Source: Paracoccaceae bacterium (GTDB lineage: Bacteria > Pseudomonadota > Alphaproteobacteria > Rhodobacterales > Rhodobacteraceae). From it: a DNA stretch of 60,195 bases. The notes under the pieces were generated by a model. That model ran no database searches. It was not told the origin of the DNA and worked only from the letters and a program-made list of their open reading frames with translations. Of this stretch, positions 27,343 through 36,256 are shown piece by piece (position 1 is the first letter of the stretch; each line of letters opens with the position of its first letter). The translations under genes were made by a program, and so were the position numbers. The DNA is taken from the NCBI GenBank assembly GCA_027489355.1, contig JAIXZY010000022.1, forward strand, positions 1-60,195, given 5' to 3'.

Positions 27343-28377
27343 TCAGTAGATCAGCTCGTCGTCGCTGCCCTGGCCGACCAGCATGATCTCGCCCTTGGCG
27401 GCCAGGTCCTTGGCCACCTGAACCATCGACATCTGGGCCTGATCGACGTCCTTCAGACGCACCGGCCCCATGGAGTTCATGTCCTCGCGCATGATCTTGG
27501 CGGCGCGCTCGCTCATGTTGGAGAAGAACAGCTCGCGCAGGCTCTCCGACGACCCCTTCAGCGCCAGTCCCAACTGGTCCTTGTCCACCGCGCGCAGCAA
27601 CGTCTGGATGCCGCCGGGGTCCAGCTTGGACAGATCCTCGAACACGAACATCAGGGCACGAATACGCTCCGCCGCCTCGCGGTTGCGCTCTTCGAGGGCC
27701 CCGATGAACCGGGCCTCGGTCTGCCGGTCGAAGCTGTTGAAGATGTCGGCCATCATCTCGTGGCTGTCGCGCTTTGAGGTGCGGGCGAGGTTCGACATGA
27801 ACTCGTTGCGCAGGGTCTGCTCGATCTTGTCCAGGATCTCGCGCTGCACCGGCTCCATGCGCAGCATCCGCTGCACGCACTCGAGGGCGAAGTCCTCGGG
27901 CAGGCTGGTCAGCACGCGGGCGGCATGGTCCGGCTTGATCTTGGACAGCACCACGGCGACCGTCTGGGGGTATTCGTTCTTCAGATAGTTGGCGAGGACC
28001 CCCTCGTTCACATTGCCCAGCTTGTCCCACATGGTGCGACCGGCGGGCCCGCGGATCTCCTCCATCATGGCGTCGACGCGGTCCGCCGGCATGAAGGCCT
28101 GCAGCAGCTTCTGGGTCTGCTCGAAGCTTCCCATCACGGCGCCCGAGCCGCTCATGCCGGAGACGAACTCCAGCAAAAGCTCCTCGACCACCTGGGAGCT
28201 GACCGTGCCGAGGGTGGCCATCGCCTGCGAGATCTCCTTGATCTCGTCCTCGTCCAACCCTTGCCAGAGCTGGACATGGTCCGCGCCGAGAGACAGCAGG
28301 ATGACGGCAGCCTTCTCCGGCCCCGTCAGCTTGCGGATGTCGTCGACCGCGGCCTTCTTGGTCAGCAGCCGCGCCAT
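27343..28377 (-). CDS. fliG: Flagellar motor switch protein FliG
   Basis: A 344-residue protein with FliG hallmarks: [19 protein letters not shown] at the N-terminus, the middle-domain motif E-(H/Y)-P-Q ([14 protein letters not shown]), and the charged C-terminal torque region containing [11 protein letters not shown] and [19 protein letters not shown]. It links the FliF ring to the stator. Start overlaps the fliF stop by one base (TGATG). Confidence 0.97.
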   Translation of the reverse strand: MARLLTKKAAVDDIRKLTGPEKAAVILLSLGADHVQLWQGLDEDEIKEISQAMATLGTVSSQVVEELLLEFVSGMSGSGAVMGSFEQTQKLLQAFMPADRVDAMMEEIRGPAGRTMWDKLGNVNEGVLANYLKNEYPQTVAVVLSKIKPDHAARVLTSLPEDFALECVQRMLRMEPVQREILDKIEQTLRNEFMSNLARTSKRDSHEMMADIFNSFDRQTEARFIGALEERNREAAERIRALMFVFEDLSKLDPGGIQTLLRAVDKDQLGLALKGSSESLRELFFSNMSERAAKIMREDMNSMGPVRLKDVDQAQMSMVQVAKDLAAKGEIMLVGQGSDDELIY

Positions 28378-30020
28378 CAGCTCTCATGCACCCAGCTGCG
28401 CAGGATCGCCGTCGATTCCTCGGGATGTTTGTCGACGAACTCGGCGACCTTGCGCACGGAAGACGCCTTCACCTGTCCCTCGATGCGGGCGATGTCGAGC
28501 CGCTGTTCCATCTCGGTCGGTGCGGCCAGCTGGCCTGCGATTCCGCCCCCCGCTGCTGTGGTCTGCAGCTGGGTCACGCCCGGACCGCCGACCATGGCGG
28601 GCATGCCGCCCCCGCCACCTGCAGCTCCCCCCCCGCCGCCCGTCGCCGCCTTCAGCAGGGGGCGCAGCACGAAGAAGATCAGCAACAGGCCGGTGATCAG
28701 CAGGATCAACAGTTCGACGCCGCGCATGATGTCGTTCTTGCCGAAGTCGAACATGCCGCCGCCGCCCTCGGTCCCGCCTTCCGGCAGGGCCGCGCGGTCA
28801 AAGCGGACATTGGTCACTTCCAGCTTGTCGCCGCGCGCCTCGTCGATGCCCACGGCGGCGGCGACCAGGGCCTTGATCTGGGCGATCTCGGCGGGCGTGC
28901 GCGCGGCCCAGGTGGCCTCCCCCTCGCCGTTCGCCGCCGGGGTCCACTTGCCGTCCACCGCCACCGCCACGGCCAGTCGCCGGACCTCGCCGGGCTCCTT
29001 CACCGTCGTGGTGGTGGTGTTGGAGATTTCATAATTGGTCGTTTCAGTGGTCTCGGTCGAGGTCGAGCCCAGCGGCGTCTGGGCCGGTGGCTCAGCGCCC
29101 GGAATGTTGTTGGCGGCTGTGGCGGCGCCGTCGGCCAGGCCGCTGGTCTCCTGGTTCTCGGCGCCGTTGGTCGCGACCGAGCGCACCACCTGGCCGTCCG
29201 GATCGAAGCGCTGCTCCTGGGTGGTCTGGCGGCTCAGGTCGATGTCGGCGGTCACCTGCACGCGCGCCGCGCCCGGCCCGACCACGCCCTCGACGATGTC
29301 GAGAATGCGGGCCTGCAGCTGGCGCTCGGTGCCGGCCTTGGCCTCCTCGGCGCCGGCCCCGAACGCCTCATCCTCGCCCCCGGCAGCCAGGGTGCGGTTC
29401 ATGTCGTCCACAACGGTGACGCGGCCGGGCTTCAGGTTCGGCACCGCCGAGGCGATCAGATTTCGGATGGCGCGGACGTTCTCGGCCGTCATCTCCCGAC
29501 CGCCCAGACCCACCACGACCGAGGCGGTGGGCTCGGCGGCCTCGGACTGGAACAGCGCCCGCTCCGGCAGGGCGATGCGCACCCGCGCCATCGACACCCC
29601 GCGCAAGGACATGATGTCCCGCGCCAGCTCGCCTTCCAGCGCGCGCTTGGCGTTCAGGTTCTGCTGAAACTCGGTCTGGCCCAGCACCGACTGATTGTCG
29701 AAGAGCTCGTAGCCGACAGAGCCCTGGGTCACGAGGCCCTTACCGGCCAGCAGCATGCGGGCGGTGCCGACCTCGTCGCGGCTCACGAAGATGGTCGAGC
29801 CGTCACCCCTGGAGGAATACTTCACGCCGGCGGCATCCAGCGCCGTGGTGATCTCCGACGCCTCGCGCAGATCGAGATTGGAATACAGCAGGGCGTCCGG
29901 GGCCTGGCCCACGCGCAGCATCACGGCCACCAGCACGGCGGCCACGCCCGCGGCCACGCCGAGGACGGCCGCAAGGCGCCCGATCCCGAATCTCTGCACC
30001 GCCGCCGTGAAGCCGCCCAC
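28377..30020 (-). CDS. fliF: Flagellar MS-ring protein FliF
   Basis: A 547-residue membrane protein with two transmembrane helices (about residues 12-35 and 448-472) and the periplasmic PrgK/YscJ-like ring domain ([17 protein letters not shown] near residue 42). The cytoplasmic tail ends at the FliG-binding segment [20 protein letters not shown]. First gene of the operon. The start is GTG at 30020; no better in-frame start with a strong ribosome site is seen. A CtrA-type site lies 68 bases upstream. Confidence 0.96.
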   Translation of the reverse strand: MGGFTAAVQRFGIGRLAAVLGVAAGVAAVLVAVMLRVGQAPDALLYSNLDLREASEITTALDAAGVKYSSRGDGSTIFVSRDEVGTARMLLAGKGLVTQGSVGYELFDNQSVLGQTEFQQNLNAKRALEGELARDIMSLRGVSMARVRIALPERALFQSEAAEPTASVVVGLGGREMTAENVRAIRNLIASAVPNLKPGRVTVVDDMNRTLAAGGEDEAFGAGAEEAKAGTERQLQARILDIVEGVVGPGAARVQVTADIDLSRQTTQEQRFDPDGQVVRSVATNGAENQETSGLADGAATAANNIPGAEPPAQTPLGSTSTETTETTNYEISNTTTTTVKEPGEVRRLAVAVAVDGKWTPAANGEGEATWAARTPAEIAQIKALVAAAVGIDEARGDKLEVTNVRFDRAALPEGGTEGGGGMFDFGKNDIMRGVELLILLITGLLLIFFVLRPLLKAATGGGGGAAGGGGGMPAMVGGPGVTQLQTTAAGGGIAGQLAAPTEMEQRLDIARIEGQVKASSVRKVAEFVDKHPEESTAILRSWVHES

Positions 30021-30087
30021 GCGCCCCGCCCTGAACTCTGGCGGGACACCAAACTCGCCCGCTAGGCAGAAACTGCCGGGAGCGTGG

Positions 30088-30102
30088 TAAATGCCGCGTT
30101 AA
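30088..30102 (-). promoter_or_regulatory. CtrA-type binding site of the fliF operon
   Basis: On the minus strand TTAA (30099-30102), seven bases, then TTTA (30088-30091): one mismatch from TTAA-N7-TTAA. CtrA controls fliF in Caulobacter, so a box at this place and distance is expected. It lies in the 128-base gap before the amino-acid dehydrogenase gene, which has no other gene. Confidence 0.6.
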
Positions 30103-30148
30103 GGGGCTCGCTCGTTTCCCTCCCTTGAAGGGGAGGAAGAAGAAGGCC

Positions 30149-31228
30149 CTACGCCGCCAGCTTCAATTCGGCCGCCGCCTTGATGCGGGCCTCGGCGATG
30201 GCGTCGGCGATCTCATGGGTGGGGCGGCCCTCGGCGGCGGAGCGATCCAGCACCTCCGCAAGGGTCTCCATCAGCCGCGACAGCTTGGCCTCGACCCAGT
30301 CGGGGTCATAGACGCCGCCGGTCTGGCGGGCCTTCAGCTCGGACGCCACATTGATGATGCCGCCGCCGTTGGCGACATAGTCGGGGGCGTACAGCACGCC
30401 TCGCTCGAACAGGATGCGGCCGATTTCCGGCGTCGCCAGCTGGTTGTTCGCCGCCCCGACCACCGCCTTGACCGTCAGCCGGTCCAGCGTCTGGGGGTTC
30501 AGCGTCGCGCCGAGGGCGCATGGGGCATAGATGTCGGCCTTGACGTCATAGATGGCGTCGGGGGCCACGATCTCCGCCCCGGTCCGGGCCGCGACCTCGG
30601 CCAGCAGGGCGGTGTTGACGTCGGTCATGATCAGCCTGGCGCCCGCCGCATGCAGCTTGTCGGCCAGATAACCGCCCACATGGCCGATGCCCTGAAGCGA
30701 GACGGTCAGCCCCGTCAGGTCGTCCTGGTTCCACAGGCGTTTCGCGGCCAGCAGGGTGGCGCGGTAGACGCCCTCGGCGGTGACCGGGCTGGGGTCGCCG
30801 GAGCCGGCCTTGCCGCCGGACAGGCCCACCACGAACTCGGTCTCCTTGCGGGCCTCGGCGATGTCCTCGACCGACACGCCCACATCCTCGGCCGCATAGT
30901 AGTTGCCGCCCAGCTGGTTGACGGCCCGGCCAAAGGCACGGAACAGCTCGGGGGTCTTCTGGGTCCGGCTGTCGCCGATGATGACCGACTTGCCGCCGCC
31001 CATCTCCAGATCCGCCACTGCGTTCTTGTAGCTCATCCCCCTGGACAGACGCAGAACGTCCTCGAGCGCCTCGGCGGCCGAGCCATAGGCCCACATGCGC
31101 GTGCCGCCCACGGCGGGGCCGCGCGCGGTGGAGTGCACCGCAACAATTGCCTTGAGGCCGGTCCGTTCGTCCATGAAGGCGTGCACGCCTTCGTGGTTCG
31201 CGAACGACGGGGAATCGAACAGCGTCAT
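30149..31228 (-). CDS. Leucine/phenylalanine-type amino acid dehydrogenase
   Basis: A 359-residue Glu/Leu/Phe/Val dehydrogenase. The catalytic lysine region is MSYKNAVADLEMGGGKSVI (two conserved Lys), and the NAD-binding motif is GIGHVGGYLADKL. The pattern and length (about 350-360) fit leucine dehydrogenase better than glutamate dehydrogenase. It would oxidatively deaminate branched-chain or aromatic amino acids to 2-oxo acids. Stands alone between fliF and the hydrolase gene. Substrate preference is not certain. Confidence 0.88.
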   Translation of the reverse strand: MTLFDSPSFANHEGVHAFMDERTGLKAIVAVHSTARGPAVGGTRMWAYGSAAEALEDVLRLSRGMSYKNAVADLEMGGGKSVIIGDSRTQKTPELFRAFGRAVNQLGGNYYAAEDVGVSVEDIAEARKETEFVVGLSGGKAGSGDPSPVTAEGVYRATLLAAKRLWNQDDLTGLTVSLQGIGHVGGYLADKLHAAGARLIMTDVNTALLAEVAARTGAEIVAPDAIYDVKADIYAPCALGATLNPQTLDRLTVKAVVGAANNQLATPEIGRILFERGVLYAPDYVANGGGIINVASELKARQTGGVYDPDWVEAKLSRLMETLAEVLDRSAAEGRPTHEIADAIAEARIKAAAELKLAA

Positions 31229-31311
31229 GCCCTGTGCGAGCCTTTCCTGGGTATTTTTGTTGCCGCGCCATACGCGCCCCGCCCGGCGGGGGCAAGCGGC
31301 ATGACCTCACG

Positions 31312-32307
31312 TCACTGCGAGCGGAGCCGGGGCAGGACGAGCGGCGCCCCGGACGGCAAGGGCGTCGCGGGATCGCGCGCAAAGGCCAGAACGTCAGCGA
31401 AGACCACCGTCGCCTGCAGGTCGCGGTTCAGGATGTGGCGGCCGTCGGCATACCATCCGGTGCGCAAGCCCGGCCCGTCGCCGGCGCGCTCCAGCGCCCG
31501 TCGCATCGGAGCCTGGCCGATGATGTCGTCGTCTGCACCATACAGCAGAAGCGTCGGCACGCCGGTCGCCCCAAGGTCCCGCGAGGCGCGCTCCATCAGA
31601 TCGACCAGGCCATGAAGGGCATCGAACCGCGTCGAGACGGAAAAGCCCGGATCCCGGCCATTGCGGATCAGTTCGATAAGATTGTCGGTGGCCATGACGG
31701 CGCTGTGCGTCCAGCGCGGCGGCTCCACAGCCTGGTCCCCGGCCAGCCGCGCGGCGGCCCACAAGGCGCCGCGGTTCAGCGGGCCCTGACTCGACCAGCC
31801 CCACACTGCCGGCGCCAGCAACACCAGCCGCGCGGCCGCAGGCGGCCGTTCGGAGGCGAAGGCCGAGATCGCCACGGCCCCGCCCATACTCTCTCCGATC
31901 ACCACCACCGGCAGGCCGGGATGGCGCGCCCGGACCAGATCGACGACGTCGCGCAGGTCGTCGAGCATCAGCTCACCGCCCCAGACGCCGCGGCCCGGCG
32001 ACCGGCCAAAGCCGCGCTGGTCATAGGCATAGGTGACCACGCCCTGCTCGGCCCACCATGGCCCCGCGAGACGCCACGCCGCCGAACTGTCATTCATGCC
32101 GTGCAGCGCCACGAAGACCATGTCGGGCACCCGGTCGACCGGGGCCCAGACCCGCATCGCCAGCCGCGCCCCGTCCCGCACCACCAGGGCGTCCGCCGCC
32201 ACCTCGGGACCCGCGAACCCGGCCGGCGGCGTCAGCGGGGACTGCACCTGCGGCGTCGCGCAGGCGGAAAGGGCGAGGATAGCGAAAAGGGCCGCGCCTG
32301 CCCTCAC
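31312..32307 (-). CDS. Alpha/beta hydrolase lipoprotein
   Basis: A 331-residue protein with signal and lipobox: VRAGAALFAILALSAC (L-S-A-C). The hydrolase core has FVALHGMND, the nucleophile elbow G-E-S-M-G, the acid in LYGADDDIIG and the histidine in DGRHILN, as in monoglyceride-lipase/lysophospholipase-like enzymes. Likely membrane-anchored in the periplasm, acting on lipid esters. Start GTG 32307 overlaps the upstream gene's stop (GTGA); the longer frame upstream is an alternate reading of that gene. Confidence 0.85.
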   Translation of the reverse strand: MRAGAALFAILALSACATPQVQSPLTPPAGFAGPEVAADALVVRDGARLAMRVWAPVDRVPDMVFVALHGMNDSSAAWRLAGPWWAEQGVVTYAYDQRGFGRSPGRGVWGGELMLDDLRDVVDLVRARHPGLPVVVIGESMGGAVAISAFASERPPAAARLVLLAPAVWGWSSQGPLNRGALWAAARLAGDQAVEPPRWTHSAVMATDNLIELIRNGRDPGFSVSTRFDALHGLVDLMERASRDLGATGVPTLLLYGADDDIIGQAPMRRALERAGDGPGLRTGWYADGRHILNRDLQATVVFADVLAFARDPATPLPSGAPLVLPRLRSQ

Positions 32308-32558
32308 TCTGGCGGACCCTCCGGCAGCTTCAGCCGGATCACGCCCTTGAAGGCGTCGGGGTTCACCGGCTTGCCCTTCTTGGTGATCACCAGCCGGCCT
32401 TGCCGCGCCAGGCCGACGGCGGTGGCGCGTACCTTGCCCATCTGCCGCTGCCACTGCTCGGGTGACAGGACCTTGGCCACTTCGGAGGGGCAGATGCTCT
32501 TGCCCGGCTCGCGGCGGGACAGCAGGTCGAAAATCTCGGCTTCGATCGGATCGCTCAT
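32304..32558 (-). CDS. DUF3253 protein
   Basis: An 84-residue protein matching the DUF3253 pattern: IEAEIFDLLSRREPGKSICP and VAKVLSPEQWQRQMGKVRAT followed by GRLVITKKGKPVNP, consistent with a small winged-helix-like fold. Function unknown. I chose ATG 32558 (MSDPIEAEIF); an upstream ATG at 32585 would add nine residues. Translationally coupled to the downstream hydrolase. Confidence 0.8.
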   Translation of the reverse strand: MSDPIEAEIFDLLSRREPGKSICPSEVAKVLSPEQWQRQMGKVRATAVGLARQGRLVITKKGKPVNPDAFKGVIRLKLPEGPPE

Positions 32559-32664
32559 GGCGTCTCTATCCCGCATCGCCGCCAAAGAAAAAAGCGCGCT
32601 CGGCCCGGCGCCGCCCGCAACCGCACCTATAATGGTGGTTCAACCGTCGACCCGGCGACCAGAT

Positions 32665-32744
32665 GTGCACGACGTGCACCCAATTTTTGCTCGGTGAGAC
32701 CCTCACCGTTTTGGACTCGATCGACTCGATCGACTCGCTTTTTT
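32665..32744 (+). repeat. Dispersed triple-GANTC element with hairpin and palindrome (copy 1)
   Basis: The core has GACTC at 32714, 32723 and 32732, a strict 9-base period, followed by six T residues (32739-32744). A 7-bp hairpin (32692-32698 with 32702-32708) ending in TTTT directly precedes it, and GTGCAC-GAC-GTGCAC (32665-32679) lies further upstream. A related core occurs in the opposite orientation at 59046-59080. GACTC fits GANTC, the CcrM methylation target. It lies in the gap between the DUF3253 and thioesterase genes (32559-32781), which holds no gene I can support. Confidence 0.6.
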
Positions 32745-32781
32745 CCGTCGGCCCGCCCCGGCCTCAGCAGAAGGGACCGCT

Positions 32782-33216
32782 ATGGTCGCCAAGATCACCG
32801 TCACCGAGGGCGAGTTCGCCGGCTGGCAGACCTATGACCTGCACGGCACCTTCGATCAGGTGGTCGGGCCCTTCTATTTCCGGCCCGATCCCGACGGCCG
32901 CATGCGCTGCGCCTTCCGCGCCGAGCCCAAGCATATGAACGCCGGCAACCGTATGCACGGCGGCTGTCTGATGACCTTCGCCGACATCGCCCTGTTCCAG
33001 ACCGCCTATCAGGAGATGGAGGGCGCCTCGGGCGTGACTGTGCAGCTGGACTCCACCTTCATCGACGGCGCCTACGTCGGCGACCTGGTCGAGGCCACCG
33101 GCGAGGTGGTGCGCGCCGGCCGCAGCCTGATCTTCGTCCGCGGCCAGATCCAGACCGGCGAGCGCGTGCTGATGACCTACTCGGGCGTCATCCGGAAGTT
33201 CGAAAAGCGGCGGTGA
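32782..33216 (+). CDS. PaaI-type hotdog thioesterase
   Basis: A 144-residue single hotdog domain: MNAGNRMHGGCLMTFADIAL holds the typical N-x-x-x-x-H-G-G-x-x-x-x-x-x-D-x-A signature, followed by TVQLDSTFIDGAYVGDLVEA and a basic C-terminus. Such enzymes hydrolyse acyl-CoA thioesters; the acyl group is unknown. Preceded by the repeat element, with a 37-base gap. Confidence 0.9.
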   Translation: MVAKITVTEGEFAGWQTYDLHGTFDQVVGPFYFRPDPDGRMRCAFRAEPKHMNAGNRMHGGCLMTFADIALFQTAYQEMEGASGVTVQLDSTFIDGAYVGDLVEATGEVVRAGRSLIFVRGQIQTGERVLMTYSGVIRKFEKRR

Positions 33217-33249
33217 CCCGCCCGGATCACCGCCGCCTCGCGTGGATCG

Positions 33250-33882
33250 TCACCGTTGCCGGAAGACGAGAAAACCGATGCCGGCGCTGATCACGCCGAG
33301 GATCAGGCTCCAGACCGACTCGATCGCCCAGCTCATCACAGCATCCAGCCCCCCGCCGCTGATCGGGGGCGCCGAGGGTCCGGAAACGTCCACGTCAGGC
33401 ATGTCCGGCAGGCTCGGCAGATCGGGAAAGCGGAAGTCGCCGCCGCCGAGGGCGTCGATCAGGGCCACAAAGAACCCGGCCACATAGCTGAAGACGACGC
33501 CGATGATACCGAGGGACCAGTCGATCGAGGCCTGCTCGAAACCCAACACCCAGGCTGTGAACCCGTCCAGTTCCACACCCCAGGCCCCGGCGAGATGGAG
33601 CATCAGGCCATTGTACATCCACAGGACGATGTAGAGCGCAGCGCACATGACGAACATCCACGGCTCGCTGCTGCGGAAGTCGGACGAAACCAGCCAGGCG
33701 CCCGCGGCAAGAAGCACGCAGCCCACATAGAGCGCTTCCGCAACGGCCAGCAGGCGCAGCCCCCACGGGAAGATAGGGTAGAGATAGACCAGAAAGGCCG
33801 CCGCGACGCCGACCGCGAGCAGCATCCCCAACACGAACAGCGCGCCGAACACGAACCCGACCGCGTTCTCCACCTGTGACAT
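33250..33882 (-). CDS. Hypothetical membrane protein
   Basis: A 210-residue protein with about five hydrophobic helices (approximately residues 8-33, 43-63, 74-98, 122-142 and 185-207). A Pro/Asp/Ser/Gly-rich segment between the last two helices (PDLPSLPDMPDVDVSGPS) resembles an exposed linker. I recognise no family. It stands between the thioesterase and GST genes. Confidence 0.6.
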   Translation of the reverse strand: MSQVENAVGFVFGALFVLGMLLAVGVAAAFLVYLYPIFPWGLRLLAVAEALYVGCVLLAAGAWLVSSDFRSSEPWMFVMCAALYIVLWMYNGLMLHLAGAWGVELDGFTAWVLGFEQASIDWSLGIIGVVFSYVAGFFVALIDALGGGDFRFPDLPSLPDMPDVDVSGPSAPPISGGGLDAVMSWAIESVWSLILGVISAGIGFLVFRQR

Positions 33883-33950
33883 GCCATCCCCCGACGGTCG
33901 CCTGACCGACAGAGAAGCCCGCTATTCCCGATGGATCAACCTCAATCCCG

Positions 33951-34571
33951 TCACACGCCCGCCTGGGCCGCGGGGCGTGCCTTGCAGGCCTCAAGCCAGC
34001 GGGCCAGGTGCTCGAACTCGGCCGGGGGGCGGTATTTGATCAGACGGGCGAAATCCAGCCCGACCACGCTGACCACGTCGGCGATCGTGAAACGGTCCAG
34101 GGCGATGAACTCATGCTCGGCCAGACGCCGGTCGAGGGTCTTCATGAATTTCTCGGCCGCAGCCCGGTTGTACTCCGCCAGCTGGGGCAGCTGCACGGCC
34201 TCCAGCGCCGCCAGCGCCGGATGGGTGTGGCGCACGTTCAGCATGATCGGATTGGCCAGATAGAACTCGCAACGCCGGGTCCACATCTCCACCACCGCCT
34301 GTTCGCGCGCGTCGCGGCCGAACAGGTTGGGCTCCGGATAGAGGGCCTCCAGATAGCGGCAGATGGCCACCGATTCCGAGATCGTCGTGCCGTCGTCCAG
34401 CTCCAGCGCCGGGACATGGGGCACGCCGACGCGGGCGCGGTATTCGGCCGTCTTGTGCTCGCCGGTCAGGATGTCGACCGGCACGATCTCGACGTCCTCG
34501 ATGCCCTTCTCCGCCATGACCCAACGAACTCGCCGCGGATTGGGCGCGCGATGGCTGTCATAGAGTTTCAT
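33951..34571 (-). CDS. Glutathione S-transferase family protein
   Basis: A 206-residue protein with thioredoxin-like N-domain (MKLYDSHRAPNPRRVRWVMA; glutathione-binding VPHVPALELDDGTTISESVA with the S-E-S loop) and an all-helical C-domain with FTIADVVSVVGLDF. It would conjugate glutathione to electrophiles or act as a peroxidase. A cysteine or serine at the N-terminal catalytic position is not obvious (Ser6 is a candidate). Same strand as nupC, 31 bases apart. Confidence 0.9.
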   Translation of the reverse strand: MKLYDSHRAPNPRRVRWVMAEKGIEDVEIVPVDILTGEHKTAEYRARVGVPHVPALELDDGTTISESVAICRYLEALYPEPNLFGRDAREQAVVEMWTRRCEFYLANPIMLNVRHTHPALAALEAVQLPQLAEYNRAAAEKFMKTLDRRLAEHEFIALDRFTIADVVSVVGLDFARLIKYRPPAEFEHLARWLEACKARPAAQAGV

Positions 34572-34602
34572 GGCCGGTCTCCGAGCGTTTCGTTTGGAAA
34601 CC

Positions 34603-35877
34603 CTACTGGCCGAACACCGACATCGGCAAGGCCCCGACCACGGCGGCGGTCATGACGGTGGCCAGGAAGCCGGCAGCCAGGGCCTTCCAGACCATGCCCA
34701 GCACCTCCTGGCGGCGCTCGGGGATCAGCACGGACAGGCCCGTGACCGTGATGCCGACCGATCCGATGTTGGCGAAGCCGCACAGGGCATAGGTCATCAG
34801 CATGCGCGTGCGCTCGCTCATGGCCTCGGGCGGGACCTGGCCCAGCTGGATGAAGGCCACGAACTCCGTCAGCGTCAGCTTGACCCCGAGCAGGCGTCCG
34901 GCGACCCCCGCCTCCGACCACTCCACCCCGGTCAGCCAGGCCACCGGCATGAAGGCCCAGCCCAGCACCCGCTCCACCGAGACGGGCCCGTCAAACAACC
35001 AAAGCCCGCCGACCATGATGTTGACCAGGGCCACCAGGGCCACGAACACGATCAGGACCGCCGAGATGTTCAGCACCACCATCAGGCCGTCCGACGTGCC
35101 CTTCACGATCGCGTCGATCGCCGAGTCGTACTTCAGGGCCGAGCGGTAGTCGGCCACCTCGCCGCCCTCGCCGGGCTTCTCGGGGATCATGACCCGGGCC
35201 AGCAGCACGCCCGCCGGAGCCGACACGATCGAGGCCACCAGCACATGCCCCGCCGCGTTCGGCAGGACAGGCGCGAGGATGGCGGCATAGGCGACCATGG
35301 TCGATCCCGCGACCGTGGCCAGGCCAACCACCATCATCAGGAAGATCTCGGACCGGGTCAGCTTGTCCAGATAGGCACGGATCACGATCGGGCTCTCGAT
35401 CATGCCGAGGAAGACGTTGGCCGCCACCGCCAGGGCCGAGGCACCGCCAAGGCCCAGCGTCCGCTGGAACAACAGGCCGAAGCCATAGGTGATCCACTTC
35501 AGGATCTTCCAGTGCCAGAGCAGGGCCGACAGGGCCGAGATCACGAGGATCAGCGGCAGGACCTGGAAGGCGAAGGTGAACATCGCGCCCTGGTTCGCCA
35601 CCGAAAAGGGCTGATCGCCGCCGGCCAGATAGCCGAACACGAACTTCGCCCCTTCATTGGTGGCCCGCGCCAGACCATCGACCGCGCCCGTGATGGCCGC
35701 CAGCACGGCCTGCGAACCGGGAATGGCGAACAGAGCCAGCACCAACGCCGCCTGCACAGCCACGGCCCCGATCGCCAGTCGCCAGGGGAACCGGCGCTTG
35801 TTCTCGGACAGCAGCCAGCAGATGGCGATCACGGCCACAATGCCCGCCAGGGCCTGGGCGTTGAGCGTGGTGAACAT
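34603..35877 (-). CDS. Concentrative nucleoside transporter (NupC type)
   Basis: A 424-residue inner-membrane protein of the CNT family with about eight to ten helices plus the re-entrant loops. Characteristic segments are GAMFTFAFQVLPLILVISAL, NVFLGMIESPIVIRAYL, TVAGSTMVAYAAILAP and CGFANIGSVGITVTGLSVLI. It imports nucleosides with H+ or Na+. Start ATG 35877. The neighbouring gene to the right is 379 bases away. Confidence 0.93.
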   Translation of the reverse strand: MFTTLNAQALAGIVAVIAICWLLSENKRRFPWRLAIGAVAVQAALVLALFAIPGSQAVLAAITGAVDGLARATNEGAKFVFGYLAGGDQPFSVANQGAMFTFAFQVLPLILVISALSALLWHWKILKWITYGFGLLFQRTLGLGGASALAVAANVFLGMIESPIVIRAYLDKLTRSEIFLMMVVGLATVAGSTMVAYAAILAPVLPNAAGHVLVASIVSAPAGVLLARVMIPEKPGEGGEVADYRSALKYDSAIDAIVKGTSDGLMVVLNISAVLIVFVALVALVNIMVGGLWLFDGPVSVERVLGWAFMPVAWLTGVEWSEAGVAGRLLGVKLTLTEFVAFIQLGQVPPEAMSERTRMLMTYALCGFANIGSVGITVTGLSVLIPERRQEVLGMVWKALAAGFLATVMTAAVVGALPMSVFGQ

Positions 35878-36256
35878 TCGGCGTCGGCTCCCCTATAGCC
35901 GCGGCACCGAGTCCTGCTGCGACGAAACTCCTCGCGTCATGGCTTGGCTATTCGAATTGGCCAGACAGTCAACCCTAGGACCGAGGACGTCGCGCCGATA
36001 AGACTATCGCTTCCGATAGAAGCGGGCCGATGGCCAGTTTCTACCTCTGAGAAAACCCAAACCATCGAGGCTTGATGCCGGACCATCCCATCAGGCCCGC
36101 TCACAAGCATCTGCAGCAAACGACGACCACGGAGAGTGCCTGGAGGCCTAACATGGCTGCTTGAACTCCTCTCCTATCCAGCTCCGTGGTTAAGGAGGGC
36201 CGGACTGGAGAGGAACCCTTGCCATTCGACCAGTTGTCTCAAGGTGACTTGAGACC
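35878..36256. other. Gene-free gap at the edge of the lower-GC block
   Basis: No frame here codes for a recognisable protein. Two hairpins are seen: CTATCG-CTTC-CGATAG near 36006-36021, and a perfect 7-bp stem at 36237-36243/36248-36254, three bases after the stop of the leftward spermidine-synthase-like gene. The second may act as a weak terminator, although no T-run follows it on the minus strand. Base composition changes in this stretch toward the less GC-rich block on the right. Confidence 0.4.

Noticed and set aside
35878-36256. Gap considered as a decayed mobile element or gene remnant
   Set aside because: No frame gives a recognisable fragment of a transposase or other family, and no terminal inverted repeats or target duplications are visible.
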